Positions 36,006-43,781 of a stretch of 64,000 nucleotides of DNA are shown piece by piece. Each line of letters starts with the position of its first letter. The stretch's first letter is position 1. The notes under the pieces were generated by a model that did no database searches, was not told the DNA's origin, and was given only the letters and a program-made list of their open reading frames with translations. Source of the stretch: a virus; the IMG/VR virus record IMGVR_UViG_3300044630_004371, positions 22,859-86,858 of that record; one strand, 5' to 3'. The position numbers and the translations under genes were made by a program.

Positions 36006-36022
36006 CTTATGGTTGTTAAAAA

Positions 36023-36436
36023 TTACCCCCCAATATACTCATGACTACCACATAGTCTTTTATTATCAGCGTAATGACCCTTGAATATATTATTATGTGT
36101 TATGTCTAATCTAAGTTTTTTATTCTTACTTGTAGGTTTCCACAAAGGAGAATTCTCTCGATACCAAACCATTCGTGGATGTGCAGTACGACTAAAATAT
36201 CTATGACCTTGGTCTATGTGTATCTGACCTATTGCATCTGAAAATCTAACACCAATCCCCATACCTTGATAATCTGGAAGAATACAAGTTCGATGACCAC
36301 GCCATGCTTTTTTTAGTGCACCGTTGGGTAAGGTTAGTGTGGCCCCAAAAGCAACCACTTGGTCTCCCCAAACACCTATATAACATCTGGAAGCTTTGTT
36401 TATGTTGCCATCTAAATAGTGATGGTCTTTAAACAT
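36023..36436 (-). CDS. GNAT-fold acyltransferase, Mom-like
   Basis: 137 residues. The acetyl-CoA loop region reads RTCILPDYQGMGIGVRFSDAI (Q/RxxGxG/A type). It is followed by GHRYFSRTAHPRMVWYRENSPLW, a pattern reminiscent of Mu Mom-type proteins, which belong to the GNAT fold and modify adenine in phage DNA. It overlaps the ABC ATPase gene by 25 bases, so both are made together. A DNA-modification role is inference; an ordinary N-acetyltransferase is the alternative. Confidence 0.65.
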   Translation of the reverse strand: MFKDHHYLDGNINKASRCYIGVWGDQVVAFGATLTLPNGALKKAWRGHRTCILPDYQGMGIGVRFSDAIGQIHIDQGHRYFSRTAHPRMVWYRENSPLWKPTSKNKKLRLDITHNNIFKGHYADNKRLCGSHEYIGG

Positions 36437-37101
36437 TCGCCAACTATCATAGTTTGTCCGATATATTTTGATAGTGATTTCTGGTCGGACAAAAAAAAAC
36501 CGTGAAGTAATTCACCAGTATCCGTATTAAGAACCCAATCTGGTTCCAACCACTCTACAATATCATGATGACATGTTGATATAACAACATTATGTATATC
36601 ATTGCTTTTGATATACCTAGATAAAGATACACTGGCTGCTTTGGCCACCGTTCTATCAACAACACTGGTATACTCGTCAATAACAGTCCCTGTCTTAATT
36701 TTTCTAGCTAAATCAGCTCTAAATTTTTCACCGTTGGATAAAACATTGTAAGGTTTGTACCATGAAGGTATTGTGTTAAAACCAACAGAACCCAATCTAT
36801 TGATTCCTTCGTCTGGGGTGTCAAAATGTGAAATGATTGATTTGTTGGTATCCCAAATAGGATATTCTTCTTTTCCAAATTTTTTAAGTATGGTTGATTT
36901 ACCAGAACCACTAGAACCCACTATTACACCTATTTTAAACGTGTTTGGAAGACTAGTTGGCATCTTCCATGGGTAGAATCTTGATGTGCCATCAAAGGTA
37001 CAATCAAATGCTTTTTCACTAGCAGTTATAAATTCATCTCTAACAACACTTGAAATCAATGGTTCTGACTCTCTGACTAATTTTTCGATTATATTGTCCA
37101 T
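36412..37101 (-). CDS. ABC-type ATPase paired with the GNAT protein
   Basis: 229 residues. Walker A GSSGSGKST (~45), signature-like LSNGEKFRADLA (~125), Walker B-like GTVIDEYTSVVD (~143) and switch His in STCHHDIVEWL. No membrane segments and no transporter partner, so it is a soluble ABC ATPase like those acting on DNA or in modification systems. Starts the two-gene unit with the Mom-like GNAT. A weak TATCTTTA box lies just upstream. Confidence 0.8.
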   Translation of the reverse strand: MDNIIEKLVRESEPLISSVVRDEFITASEKAFDCTFDGTSRFYPWKMPTSLPNTFKIGVIVGSSGSGKSTILKKFGKEEYPIWDTNKSIISHFDTPDEGINRLGSVGFNTIPSWYKPYNVLSNGEKFRADLARKIKTGTVIDEYTSVVDRTVAKAASVSLSRYIKSNDIHNVVISTCHHDIVEWLEPDWVLNTDTGELLHGFFLSDQKSLSKYIGQTMIVGECLKTITI

Positions 37102-37141
37102 TGGATAAAGATACTGGGGAATAACCTTAAAGTAAATAAAA

Positions 37142-37172
37142 TAGCTAGGTTACCCTAAAAGATAACCTAGCC
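37142..37172 (-). terminator. Terminator
   Basis: Stem GGCTAGGTTA / TAACCTAGC behind the gene at 37192, followed by a T-rich stretch. Confidence 0.75.
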
Positions 37173-37191
37173 ATTGTATTTTTTGTTAAAA

Positions 37192-37401
37192 TTACTTCCT
37201 TTTTCCTTCAGTTAAAGCTTTGTATTGAGCTTCTAACTTAGCGATTTTACCTTCCAAAACAGTTGTTTTGTTAGTTTGTTTTTTTGCTTGTTCGTTAACC
37301 CACTGTTGTTTTTTTACTGCAACTGCTTCATTTACGATATTATCAATCAAGTCCACAAGGTCGTTTTCTTTAATTTTAACTGTTTTTTTTGTATTTGACA
37401 T
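37192..37401 (-). CDS. Small coiled-coil protein with tag-like N-terminus
   Basis: 69 residues. KTVKIKENDLVDLIDNIVNEA resembles the class II tags (I-K-E site, then an amphipathic helix). The rest is a basic coiled coil (KIAKLEAQYKALTEGKRK). Possibly a small packaged or core protein. Confidence 0.65.
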   Translation of the reverse strand: MSNTKKTVKIKENDLVDLIDNIVNEAVAVKKQQWVNEQAKKQTNKTTVLEGKIAKLEAQYKALTEGKRK

Positions 37402-37436
37402 GTCTTTAAGGTTTTAATAAAATCTTATTTATTACA

Positions 37437-37445
37437 TATAAATAT
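37437..37445 (-). promoter_or_regulatory. Late-type promoter box ATATTTATA
   Basis: About 36 bases ahead of the ATG at 37401. Confidence 0.4.
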
Positions 37446-37488
37446 GTTGGTATTCCCAAAAAGAATACAATAACTAAAAATAATTTGG

Positions 37489-37638
37489 TTATTCTTCTTC
37501 AACAATAAATATCATTAATAATGACTCAACGTCAAGTTTTTTTATGTTAGCGAAAAAATCTCTAGCCTCAAAAAGACTTTCAGCTTTGATTCTATAAATT
37601 ATCTCACCAGTTCTATTTTTTAATACGTATTTATCCAT
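37489..37638 (-). CDS. Small acidic-tailed protein (49 aa)
   Basis: ATG at 37638; begins MDKYVLKNRTGEIIYRIKAES and ends IVEEE. It looks like a beta-beta-alpha miniprotein (strand pair, then helix LFEARDFFANIKK). A late-type box lies 14 bases upstream, which supports it as a real gene. Confidence 0.6.
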   Translation of the reverse strand: MDKYVLKNRTGEIIYRIKAESLFEARDFFANIKKLDVESLLMIFIVEEE

Positions 37639-37651
37639 ATTTATGCTTTTA

Positions 37652-37660
37652 TATAAATAT
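37652..37660 (-). promoter_or_regulatory. Late-type promoter box ATATTTATA
   Basis: Ahead of the 49-residue gene at 37638. Confidence 0.45.
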
Positions 37661-37747
37661 ACAAAAACATCAGCAACAAATAAAGATTAACACTTATAGT
37701 TGATAACGTTTAATATCACATAAGCTTTTTAAAACTTGATATAAATA

Positions 37748-37775
37748 AAAAAGGCCCCAAATATATTGGAACCTT
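37748..37775 (-). terminator. Terminator
   Basis: Stem AAGGttCCAA / TTGGggCCTT followed by T6, behind the gene at 37780. Confidence 0.75.
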
Positions 37776-37779
37776 TATC

Positions 37780-39204
37780 TTAATTTATTTCAGTTTTTGG
37801 TAACAAAAGTTTTAATTTTTGATAGTTCTCTTCACCTATATCACCTTCTTTTATACCCAATCTATGTAGTGACCCACCGTTGCTTTTATCTAAATAGGTA
37901 ATTTCAAATGGAATATCTTTAATCGGGTTACCTGTAAGATTCAAAAACACAAGGTTTTTTAACGCACCTATTTCTTTAGGTAACGTTTTGATACGGTTAT
38001 CAGTCAAGACCAACATCTCCAAATTCTTCAAATCACCAATAGATGGATGTAGCTCAACCAATTTTGCCTTGGTGATAATAAACTGGTCAATGTTCTTAAA
38101 TCGACTTAAACTTGGTAATTTAGGTACGTCTCTATTCATAATTCTTATTGTTGGTGTGTCTTCTGGAAACATTTCGAATAAACTCTCTGCAAACCCAAAT
38201 TGAATCAAAAAATCCAAATATTTGTTGTTTTCTATTCCTTTTTTAAACTCTTTAGCCATTCCCATCAATTCCTCGTAAAAGTAATTGCTTAACCCTTCAC
38301 TCTCAGCAATTACATCCTCAAAAATACTAACGTTTTGGCTGTTTTTTCTATCTTTTAATTGGTTGGTTTCAAAGTGTATTTGATACATCTCTTCAGATTC
38401 ACCACTAAAAAATTTATTGTTTATTATAATATAGATATTTGAGTTTTTACCATTTGGCTTTTTATGGTTTTGAGTATAGTTTTTAAACATCCCATTACCA
38501 TCTTTTGCTGTACACCAGTTAGCAAACTTATCAAACACAACATTCGCTGCGGTTGTTTTAGGAATAAACAGTGTAAACTTTCTATCCTTGACTGGAATCT
38601 CAGCTTGTCCAGATTCCATAAATTTATTCATTGTCCTCTCAACCGCACTTGGTTCCCTCTCAATAAAAGGGTCAACAGCATCAAATAATTGTGATAACGA
38701 TTTGTATTGGTTGATATTGGTAGGGTCTTCCACATGTTTAAGACTATAACTGTTTTGACACAATTCCTTAAATTTACGCTTTCTTTTATTATCCTCAAAC
38801 AATAAAAGATAAACATTGGCTTGTGGCAAGTCCTCACTAACAAATCGTATAGCAGATAAAATGTCGTTTTCACCACCATTTTTTAATAGTCTAGTAAACA
38901 CGTTAAGCATCCATTGTAAATACATTTTATGTTCAGTTGGGTCAGCTACTATCATTTCTGAAAATACTTGAGAACAAACACTAACTTTTTTTAATATACG
39001 ATTTTTGTCATTGTTTTTCATGGAAAGAATACCAATTAAATTACCATTGGTGGTTGTAATCTTTTTGCTCTCATATCCATCAATTTTTAATTGTCCTAGT
39101 TTGGTATCAAGAGGGTCGCTATCTAAATTATCACTAACACACTCAAAAACATCAAATTGTTCAGCCAAGAATGATAATCTATCTGTAATATTTATTTCTT
39201 TCAT
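37780..39204 (-). CDS. Leucine-rich-repeat protein with N-terminal domain
   Basis: 474 residues from ATG 39204 (MKEINITDR), chosen because a promoter lies just upstream. Residues ~215-300 include FANWCTAKDGNGMFKNYTQ and NIYIIINNKF...YQIHFE, a pattern also seen in PcfJ-like phage proteins. Residues ~375-450 hold three to four leucine-rich repeats (LKNLEMLVLTDNRIKTLPKEIGAL, KNLVFLNLTGNPIKDIP). Such repeats bind proteins. Probably a host-directed protein; target unknown. Confidence 0.75.
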   Translation of the reverse strand: MKEINITDRLSFLAEQFDVFECVSDNLDSDPLDTKLGQLKIDGYESKKITTTNGNLIGILSMKNNDKNRILKKVSVCSQVFSEMIVADPTEHKMYLQWMLNVFTRLLKNGGENDILSAIRFVSEDLPQANVYLLLFEDNKRKRKFKELCQNSYSLKHVEDPTNINQYKSLSQLFDAVDPFIEREPSAVERTMNKFMESGQAEIPVKDRKFTLFIPKTTAANVVFDKFANWCTAKDGNGMFKNYTQNHKKPNGKNSNIYIIINNKFFSGESEEMYQIHFETNQLKDRKNSQNVSIFEDVIAESEGLSNYFYEELMGMAKEFKKGIENNKYLDFLIQFGFAESLFEMFPEDTPTIRIMNRDVPKLPSLSRFKNIDQFIITKAKLVELHPSIGDLKNLEMLVLTDNRIKTLPKEIGALKNLVFLNLTGNPIKDIPFEITYLDKSNGGSLHRLGIKEGDIGEENYQKLKLLLPKTEIN

Positions 39205-39215
39205 ATTATATTTAG

Positions 39216-39247
39216 CAAATATACTAAAAAATTTTGAACAAGACAAG
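39216..39247 (-). promoter_or_regulatory. Middle-type promoter (CTTG-N20-TATATTTG)
   Basis: CTTG 39244-39247, 20-base spacer, TATATTTG 39216-39223, 11 bases ahead of ATG 39204. Confidence 0.65.
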
Positions 39248-39249
39248 TA

Positions 39250-39594
39250 TTATAAGTAGAATCGTCTAAAATAATCATCTTCTAAATACTCCTCAACTCT
39301 TCTTTTAAAAAACCAAGTCGAACAATCAACATTTTCTGACTCTCTTTCAATAATATTTAAAATTACTTCATTTGGATTTTCACCATCTGATAACCTATAT
39401 TTTATCTCTTTTAAATAATTTCCTTTGCCCTGTCTAACCAACTGTTCTATTATTATACTATACGTTTCCCATCTAGTCTCTCCCTCTTCATCAATAGTGT
39501 TTAAAATGTTAAATAAGTGATTGTTATAAGCCTCGTCAAGTCTAGATTTTTTACTATGACTAGGGTTTAATAAAAAAATATTAGTTCCCATCAT
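39250..39594 (-). CDS. Hypothetical protein, paralogue of the gene at 40670
   Basis: 114 residues. Shares KEIKYRLSDGENPNEVILNIIE with KELQYKLTDDGNPNEIIIEAIE in the 40670 product, so the two are paralogues flanking the glycosyltransferase. Late-type box upstream. Function unknown. Confidence 0.7.
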   Translation of the reverse strand: MMGTNIFLLNPSHSKKSRLDEAYNNHLFNILNTIDEEGETRWETYSIIIEQLVRQGKGNYLKEIKYRLSDGENPNEVILNIIERESENVDCSTWFFKRRVEEYLEDDYFRRFYL

Positions 39595-39620
39595 TGTAGT
39601 TTAAGTTAAATGTTATTTAC

Positions 39621-39629
39621 TATAAATAT
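39621..39629 (-). promoter_or_regulatory. Late-type promoter box ATATTTATA
   Basis: About 26 bases ahead of the ATG at 39594. Confidence 0.45.
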
Positions 39630-39631
39630 CT

Positions 39632-40669
39632 TTAAACTACCAATAGGTCTAGTTTTAGGATGACATCTTCTACTTTTGTTTGACCCTCAGCATCATAATT
39701 TACACTGGTTAAATCATTGGCGCAAAACCTAGTAACATTGTTTTGAAATTCATGCCATTTTGGGCTAATATCGCTTATCATCACCACATGTTTACCCAAC
39801 GACCATGCCAGCCAACTCAACCCAGAACTAACACCCAAGTGAAATTCTGCGTTCAAAATATCAAAAATTCTATTGCTTAAATTGCTATCACCAGTCATAT
39901 CTATAACATTTTTTAATTGAGTTGGTTCTTTTGATATCACAACAACATCATAACCCTTGCCAACCAAAAAATCAACAATCTCTTGCCAGCCGTTTTCAAC
40001 TTTCCATGATTTGTTATCAGAACTACCAAATTCAGCCATTGTAACATATTTTTTGGTTATATTTGTTTTAATGCTTTGATAACCAATGGATAAATCTGGA
40101 CATAGTTCTTGCCAAGGTAAACCAAGGGTTGCGGACGCTACCATCTGCAATGGGACCTCAAAAGCTTTTACTGGTGTATAATATGGGTTCTCTTCTTCAC
40201 AGGCACCAATATAATATTGGGTGTAAACATTTTCAATGACTGTATTGGGGTTTACAAAAAGAATATTTGGATAAGCATTAACAAATAAATTGTTTTTAAA
40301 GGTTGAACAGATTACAGTACAATCATGTTTTTTTCTAAACTCTTCAACATAAGGAATCCACGCTATAGTATCACCCAAAGCATATGAGTCCATTTTAATA
40401 AACACAACTTTTTTACTTGGGTTGAAGTCATCAACAAAAACGATTATTCCATCGCTGTTCTCAACAATAACCCTCCATTCTGTATACCATTGTTTTGTCT
40501 TGGCAATTATGGTTTGATTGGTTTCACAATAACCAGAACTAATCAAACCTATATTCTTATCGTAAAATTTAACAAAATATTTATGCTGTATATCACCACT
40601 AATTATTACCCTAGGCGCATTGCCTTCTCTTGGCAATGTGGTAACATAATTTACCTTAAAACTATTCAT
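39632..40669 (-). CDS. Glycosyltransferase, GT-B fold (heptosyltransferase-like)
   Basis: 345 residues. N-terminal VVFIKMDSYALGDTIAWIPYVEEFRKKHD resembles the ADP-heptose:LPS and O-heptosyltransferase opening motif (GDxxxxxP). The C-terminal half has YVTMAEFGSSDNKSWKVENGWQEIVDFLVGKGYDVVVIS and EFHLGVSSGLSWLAWSLGKHVVMIS, the nucleotide-sugar-binding side. It probably transfers a sugar to host surface or a virion protein. It may cooperate with galE at 6440. Donor unknown. Confidence 0.7.
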   Translation of the reverse strand: MNSFKVNYVTTLPREGNAPRVIISGDIQHKYFVKFYDKNIGLISSGYCETNQTIIAKTKQWYTEWRVIVENSDGIIVFVDDFNPSKKVVFIKMDSYALGDTIAWIPYVEEFRKKHDCTVICSTFKNNLFVNAYPNILFVNPNTVIENVYTQYYIGACEEENPYYTPVKAFEVPLQMVASATLGLPWQELCPDLSIGYQSIKTNITKKYVTMAEFGSSDNKSWKVENGWQEIVDFLVGKGYDVVVISKEPTQLKNVIDMTGDSNLSNRIFDILNAEFHLGVSSGLSWLAWSLGKHVVMISDISPKWHEFQNNVTRFCANDLTSVNYDAEGQTKVEDVILKLDLLVV

Positions 40670-40990
40670 TTAAAAAGATTTAATCTTATAATATAACCTC
40701 TCAAGCTCTGGGGTAAAAGTTTTAACTTCCTCAATAGCCTCAATGATTATTTCATTTGGGTTACCATCATCAGTTAACTTATACTGTAACTCTTTAACTC
40801 TGAGCATGTCTTTTAAACTATGCTTTAACTCTAAAACAACTTGGTTATACGTTGCCCATTCTTCCCTTTTGGATGAGGGTCCTTCAATAAGGTTTTCAGT
40901 AAGTTTATGTTCATACTGGTGTTCTAATATGGTTTCAAAATTACCATATTCTTTGTTAAGAGCACACCTTATTTTTGCTTTCAAGTTCAT
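40670..40990 (-). CDS. Hypothetical protein, paralogue of the gene at 39250
   Basis: 106 residues, helical. Shares the K.L.Y.LTDDGNPNE motif with the 39250 product. Ends directly before the glycosyltransferase start, so they are probably co-expressed. Function unknown. Confidence 0.7.
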   Translation of the reverse strand: MNLKAKIRCALNKEYGNFETILEHQYEHKLTENLIEGPSSKREEWATYNQVVLELKHSLKDMLRVKELQYKLTDDGNPNEIIIEAIEEVKTFTPELERLYYKIKSF

Positions 40991-40994
40991 CTCA

Positions 40995-41336
40995 TTAATT
41001 CATGGGTGTGTTCTTTGATAGGCGATAATCATCGGTAATCTTGTCATACATCCAATCTCTGATTACTTGTTTGGTAAACTCTTCACCCATTTTATACTTG
41101 TATTTTAAATATTCGTATAACGATTTAGGTGTGATAACCTCTTGGTCGGCTTTAACCATAATCATCGGTTTTTCAGAATATTCACCACCCTCACGAACAA
41201 AATTTTCAATCGATTCATAATTCATATCCAAATCTTCTTTCATTTGTTTGACAATGTTAGAATGAATAGTGCCTTCTTTGAGATTCGATTTTAAACGCTC
41301 TAATTGACCTTCTGTTATGATTAGTTTCTTTTTCAT
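40995..41336 (-). CDS. Tagged protein (class II tag)
   Basis: 113 residues from ATG 41336 (MKKKLIITEGQLERLKSNL), chosen because it begins the class II tag with an I-T-E site. The remaining ~90 residues are a helical domain (PKSLYEYLKYKYKMGEEFTKQVIRDWMYDKI). A late-type box ends three bases ahead of the ATG. Probably packaged; function unknown. Confidence 0.7.
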   Translation of the reverse strand: MKKKLIITEGQLERLKSNLKEGTIHSNIVKQMKEDLDMNYESIENFVREGGEYSEKPMIMVKADQEVITPKSLYEYLKYKYKMGEEFTKQVIRDWMYDKITDDYRLSKNTPMN

Positions 41337-41339
41337 ATC

Positions 41340-41348
41340 TATAAATAT
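41340..41348 (-). promoter_or_regulatory. Late-type promoter box ATATTTATA
   Basis: Three bases ahead of the ATG at 41336; suggests a nearly leaderless message. Confidence 0.45.
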
Positions 41349-41376
41349 CGCTGCCAAAGAAAAAGACATATGTATA

Positions 41377-41700
41377 TTACGATAGCAAAGCGTTTATTTT
41401 TTCTTGTAATTCAGCTTTGCTTTTTAAACCGCTTACTCTATCAACAACATTACCACCTTTGATAAATAAAACTGTTGGGATACCTCTGATACCATATTTA
41501 ACAGCTGATGCTTTATTTTCATCAACGTTGACTTTTGCAATGTTAATTTTTTCATTGTTTTCGTTATCTTTTGATAATTCATCAATGATTGGTGATAACA
41601 TCCTACACGGAGCACACCAAGGTGCCCAAAAATCTAATACTGTTAATTCTTTTTCGCTCAACGCTATAGCGATATCTGCGTCTGTTATTTCTAATGCCAT
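41377..41700 (-). CDS. trxA: Thioredoxin
   Basis: 107 residues, the normal length. Active site FWAPWCAPCRMLSP, with Ala in place of the usual Gly of WCGPC. Further marks are VDENKASAVKYGIRGIPTVLFIKGG (cis-Pro) and the Gly-rich C-terminal part. A dithiol reductase; in T4-like phages such proteins supply electrons to ribonucleotide reductase or assist replication. No reductase gene lies in the window. Confidence 0.93.
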   Translation of the reverse strand: MALEITDADIAIALSEKELTVLDFWAPWCAPCRMLSPIIDELSKDNENNEKINIAKVNVDENKASAVKYGIRGIPTVLFIKGGNVVDRVSGLKSKAELQEKINALLS

Positions 41701-41728
41701 TTACTTGTTTTTTAATTTTTGTTATAGT

Positions 41729-41737
41729 TATAAATAT
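41729..41737 (-). promoter_or_regulatory. Late-type promoter box ATATTTATA
   Basis: About 28 bases ahead of the thioredoxin ATG. Confidence 0.4.
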
Positions 41738-41759
41738 AATCAAAACGCTACAATAATCA

Positions 41760-42011
41760 ATGTCTGACTCAGAAATAATTTGGAAATTTTTAATCCGTGA
41801 ATACAAAGATGACCATGTTGTCATATATTTATATTGTTGTGGCAACGTGAGAAGTCCACAAACAGCCATTGACCGTGTTTTTGAATTCACCAAACAAATT
41901 TTTTGCCCAGTAATCCCAGAATGTCTCTTAAAATCTACGGTAATTGCTTACCTAAATTTTAAGAAAAAACGATATCAAAGGGCTGAAATAAATATAAAAC
42001 CGATTTATTGA
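41760..42011 (+). CDS. Small hypothetical protein
   Basis: 83 residues, basic C-terminus (YLNFKKKRYQRAEINIKPIY), three cysteines. Divergent from thioredoxin and overlapping the end of the opposite gene at 42005 by seven bases. Not recognised. Confidence 0.55.
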   Translation: MSDSEIIWKFLIREYKDDHVVIYLYCCGNVRSPQTAIDRVFEFTKQIFCPVIPECLLKSTVIAYLNFKKKRYQRAEINIKPIY

Positions 42012-42322
42012 TATAAATCCCCTGTGTTTGGGTAAAACTCCTTGGTGGCTCTAACTATATTCTCAAATATTAGATACCTTTCTAAAATAAAATAGTTGGC
42101 TATGTAAATACCAGATGTTTCAGCATCCATGGTAAAGATATTATTAAGCATGTCTGATATGGTTGAGGTGTGATTTTTAACCAAATTTATAACCCTAGCA
42201 TCACTCAAACTAACACCCATCCATCTACAATAACTAACATGAGAATTAAAACCAGTTTGTTTATGAAGTTTTAATGTAATTTCACAAATTGTCAAATAAA
42301 TAAAATTATCGTATTTGGTCAT
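42005..42322 (-). CDS. Hypothetical helical protein
   Basis: 105 residues, helical (YLTICEITLKLHKQTGF; NLVKNHTSTISDMLNNIF). A TATAAATA sequence lies about 20 bases ahead of the ATG. No family recognised. Confidence 0.6.
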   Translation of the reverse strand: MTKYDNFIYLTICEITLKLHKQTGFNSHVSYCRWMGVSLSDARVINLVKNHTSTISDMLNNIFTMDAETSGIYIANYFILERYLIFENIVRATKEFYPNTGDLYQ

Positions 42323-42363
42323 TTTTTAATTAAAAACAAGGTATTTATAATAAATTAATTATC

Positions 42364-42468
42364 ATGGAAGACGAAATTATTGAACAAACAATCGTAATAC
42401 CTGAACCCATATCAACTCACGATGAATGGGATGAATGGGATGATTTTGGTGACCATTGTTGTTTTTAA
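42364..42468 (+). CDS. Very small acidic protein (34 aa)
   Basis: ATG 42364, 34 codons ending HCCF; contains DEWDEWDDFGD, strongly acidic. Its stop is one base before the ATG of the next gene. It may be a leader peptide or a real microprotein. Confidence 0.4.
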   Translation: MEDEIIEQTIVIPEPISTHDEWDEWDDFGDHCCF

Positions 42469-42469
42469 C

Positions 42470-42718
42470 ATGTATACTGAAGTAGACAAAAGACTTATGC
42501 TTAAATTCCTTGAACGTAATTATCCAGTAACTAGGGTTAAACATAACATGCGTTTTAGAAGAGCTATACTGTTAGACAACGGTCAAACATTTATCCTAAG
42601 TGAACAAGGTTCATGTGCTCAACTTAAATTTCAGTTGCTGGACATTCTACATCAAATTTTTGATTGTGATGACATTATTTGTAGAGTCGTTTTAGATAGT
42701 TTTCTACCAATAAAATAA
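42470..42718 (+). CDS. Small hypothetical protein
   Basis: 82 residues from ATG 42470; an earlier in-frame ATG at 42422 would overlap the upstream microgene, and the one-base spacing favours 42470. Contains RFRRAILLDNGQTFILSEQGS and a Cys/Asp-rich end. Convergent overlap with the gene at 42675. Confidence 0.6.
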   Translation: MYTEVDKRLMLKFLERNYPVTRVKHNMRFRRAILLDNGQTFILSEQGSCAQLKFQLLDILHQIFDCDDIICRVVLDSFLPIK

Positions 42719-42842
42719 ATACACCAAAACCCTTTTTTATATACACACCAAAAGTAATAATAGGTATAATTGTAAATAAATAAAATAAATTTGGATGGTT
42801 TTCACCACAACAACCTAATAGGTGTTTTAATACTTCTACCAT
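42675..42842 (-). CDS. Small membrane protein (55 aa)
   Basis: ATG 42842, 55 codons: MVEVLKHLLGCCGENHP, then two hydrophobic stretches (LFYLFTIIPIITFGVY; GVFILLVENYL) and a basic end. A well-formed promoter lies eight bases upstream. Overlaps the 3' end of the opposite gene by 44 bases. Confidence 0.55.
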   Translation of the reverse strand: MVEVLKHLLGCCGENHPNLFYLFTIIPIITFGVYIKKGFGVFILLVENYLKRLYK

Positions 42843-42850
42843 TTTTTATA

Positions 42851-42882
42851 CAAAGGTATGAAAAAAAATCTAAAATACCAAA
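42851..42882 (-). promoter_or_regulatory. Early-type promoter (TTTG-N20-TACCTTTG)
   Basis: Drives the 55-residue membrane protein; C variant of the -7 box. Confidence 0.6.
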
Positions 42883-42897
42883 TTTTAAACTGAAAAA

Positions 42898-43350
42898 TTA
42901 TAAAGAATAAACAATAACTTTGATTTCTTTAACCATAAGGTTACCATCAGAATCGTTAACCAGCTCAATTTCAACATCATCACCAACCGTAATAACACCC
43001 GTACCCTTCTCTTCTTCTGTTACTATCATTCCCCAATTTAATTTCATTGGAAGTGTCACCGTATCAGTATTGTCATTATCAATAAAGTATTCAACCTCAG
43101 CTTCTAGTTCTGTTGGACCCATAATTCCAGATAATGAAATACCTTTGACACCCCAGCTTCTACCCTCAAGCTCAATATCATAAGATAAACGAACCTTGAT
43201 AGGCAAAACATCATTGATTTCATAACCCTTATAGTTGGCACGATAAGGGTTAAAAGTTACATTAACCTCTCTGTTGTATCTGTTCCCACCTTGTTCGGTG
43301 ATTTGAGATTTGATTCTTTCTAATTGACCTTCGGTAATTTTTAATTTCAT
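42898..43350 (-). CDS. Tagged beta-rich protein (class II tag)
   Basis: 150 residues beginning MKLKITEGQLERIKSQITEQ, the class II tag with two I-T-E sites. The rest is a beta-sandwich-like domain (NREVNVTFNPYR; ELEAEVEYFIDNDNTDTVTLP). Follows another class II gene by five bases. Probably packaged; function unknown. Confidence 0.7.
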   Translation of the reverse strand: MKLKITEGQLERIKSQITEQGGNRYNREVNVTFNPYRANYKGYEINDVLPIKVRLSYDIELEGRSWGVKGISLSGIMGPTELEAEVEYFIDNDNTDTVTLPMKLNWGMIVTEEEKGTGVITVGDDVEIELVNDSDGNLMVKEIKVIVYSL

Positions 43351-43355
43351 AGTGT

Positions 43356-43727
43356 TTATTTTTGTTTTATTATAAGCTCGCCCAATACCTCTAATTTACC
43401 TAGCAATTCTTGAAACGCAATCTGATTGATATTCATATCACCCTTGGTAGCCGAATAAAACTTATCTAAAAGCTTATGATATTCTTTTTTGGCATCTTCC
43501 ATCTTTAACTTGCCATTCTTGGCTTTCTCGTAATAAGGTAATTTTACTTTGAAATGATGATAAGTCAACATCGCCAACCCACCTTTCTTTTCTGCATTGT
43601 CAACTATCTTCTCAGCACCACCCAAACGAGTATTGGCAAATTCCTCCATCTTTACATCAGTAGGCTTCGCTTCCATCAATGCATTCATTGTTCTCTTGTA
43701 CTGTTCTTCAGTGATTTTTATTTTCAT
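43356..43727 (-). CDS. Tagged helical protein (class II tag)
   Basis: 123 residues beginning MKIKITEEQYKRTMNALMEA, class II tag with I-T-E. The rest is helical and basic (LTYHHFKVKLPYYEKAKNGKLKMEDAKKEYHKLL). First gene of the pair with 42898. Function unknown. Confidence 0.7.
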   Translation of the reverse strand: MKIKITEEQYKRTMNALMEAKPTDVKMEEFANTRLGGAEKIVDNAEKKGGLAMLTYHHFKVKLPYYEKAKNGKLKMEDAKKEYHKLLDKFYSATKGDMNINQIAFQELLGKLEVLGELIIKQK

Positions 43728-43737
43728 ATGTTTTTTA

Positions 43738-43746
43738 TATAAATAT
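43738..43746 (-). promoter_or_regulatory. Late-type promoter box ATATTTATA
   Basis: Ten bases ahead of the ATG at 43727. Confidence 0.45.
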
Positions 43747-43781
43747 CGTTTATTTTTACAAAATACTTAGTACATTACAAC

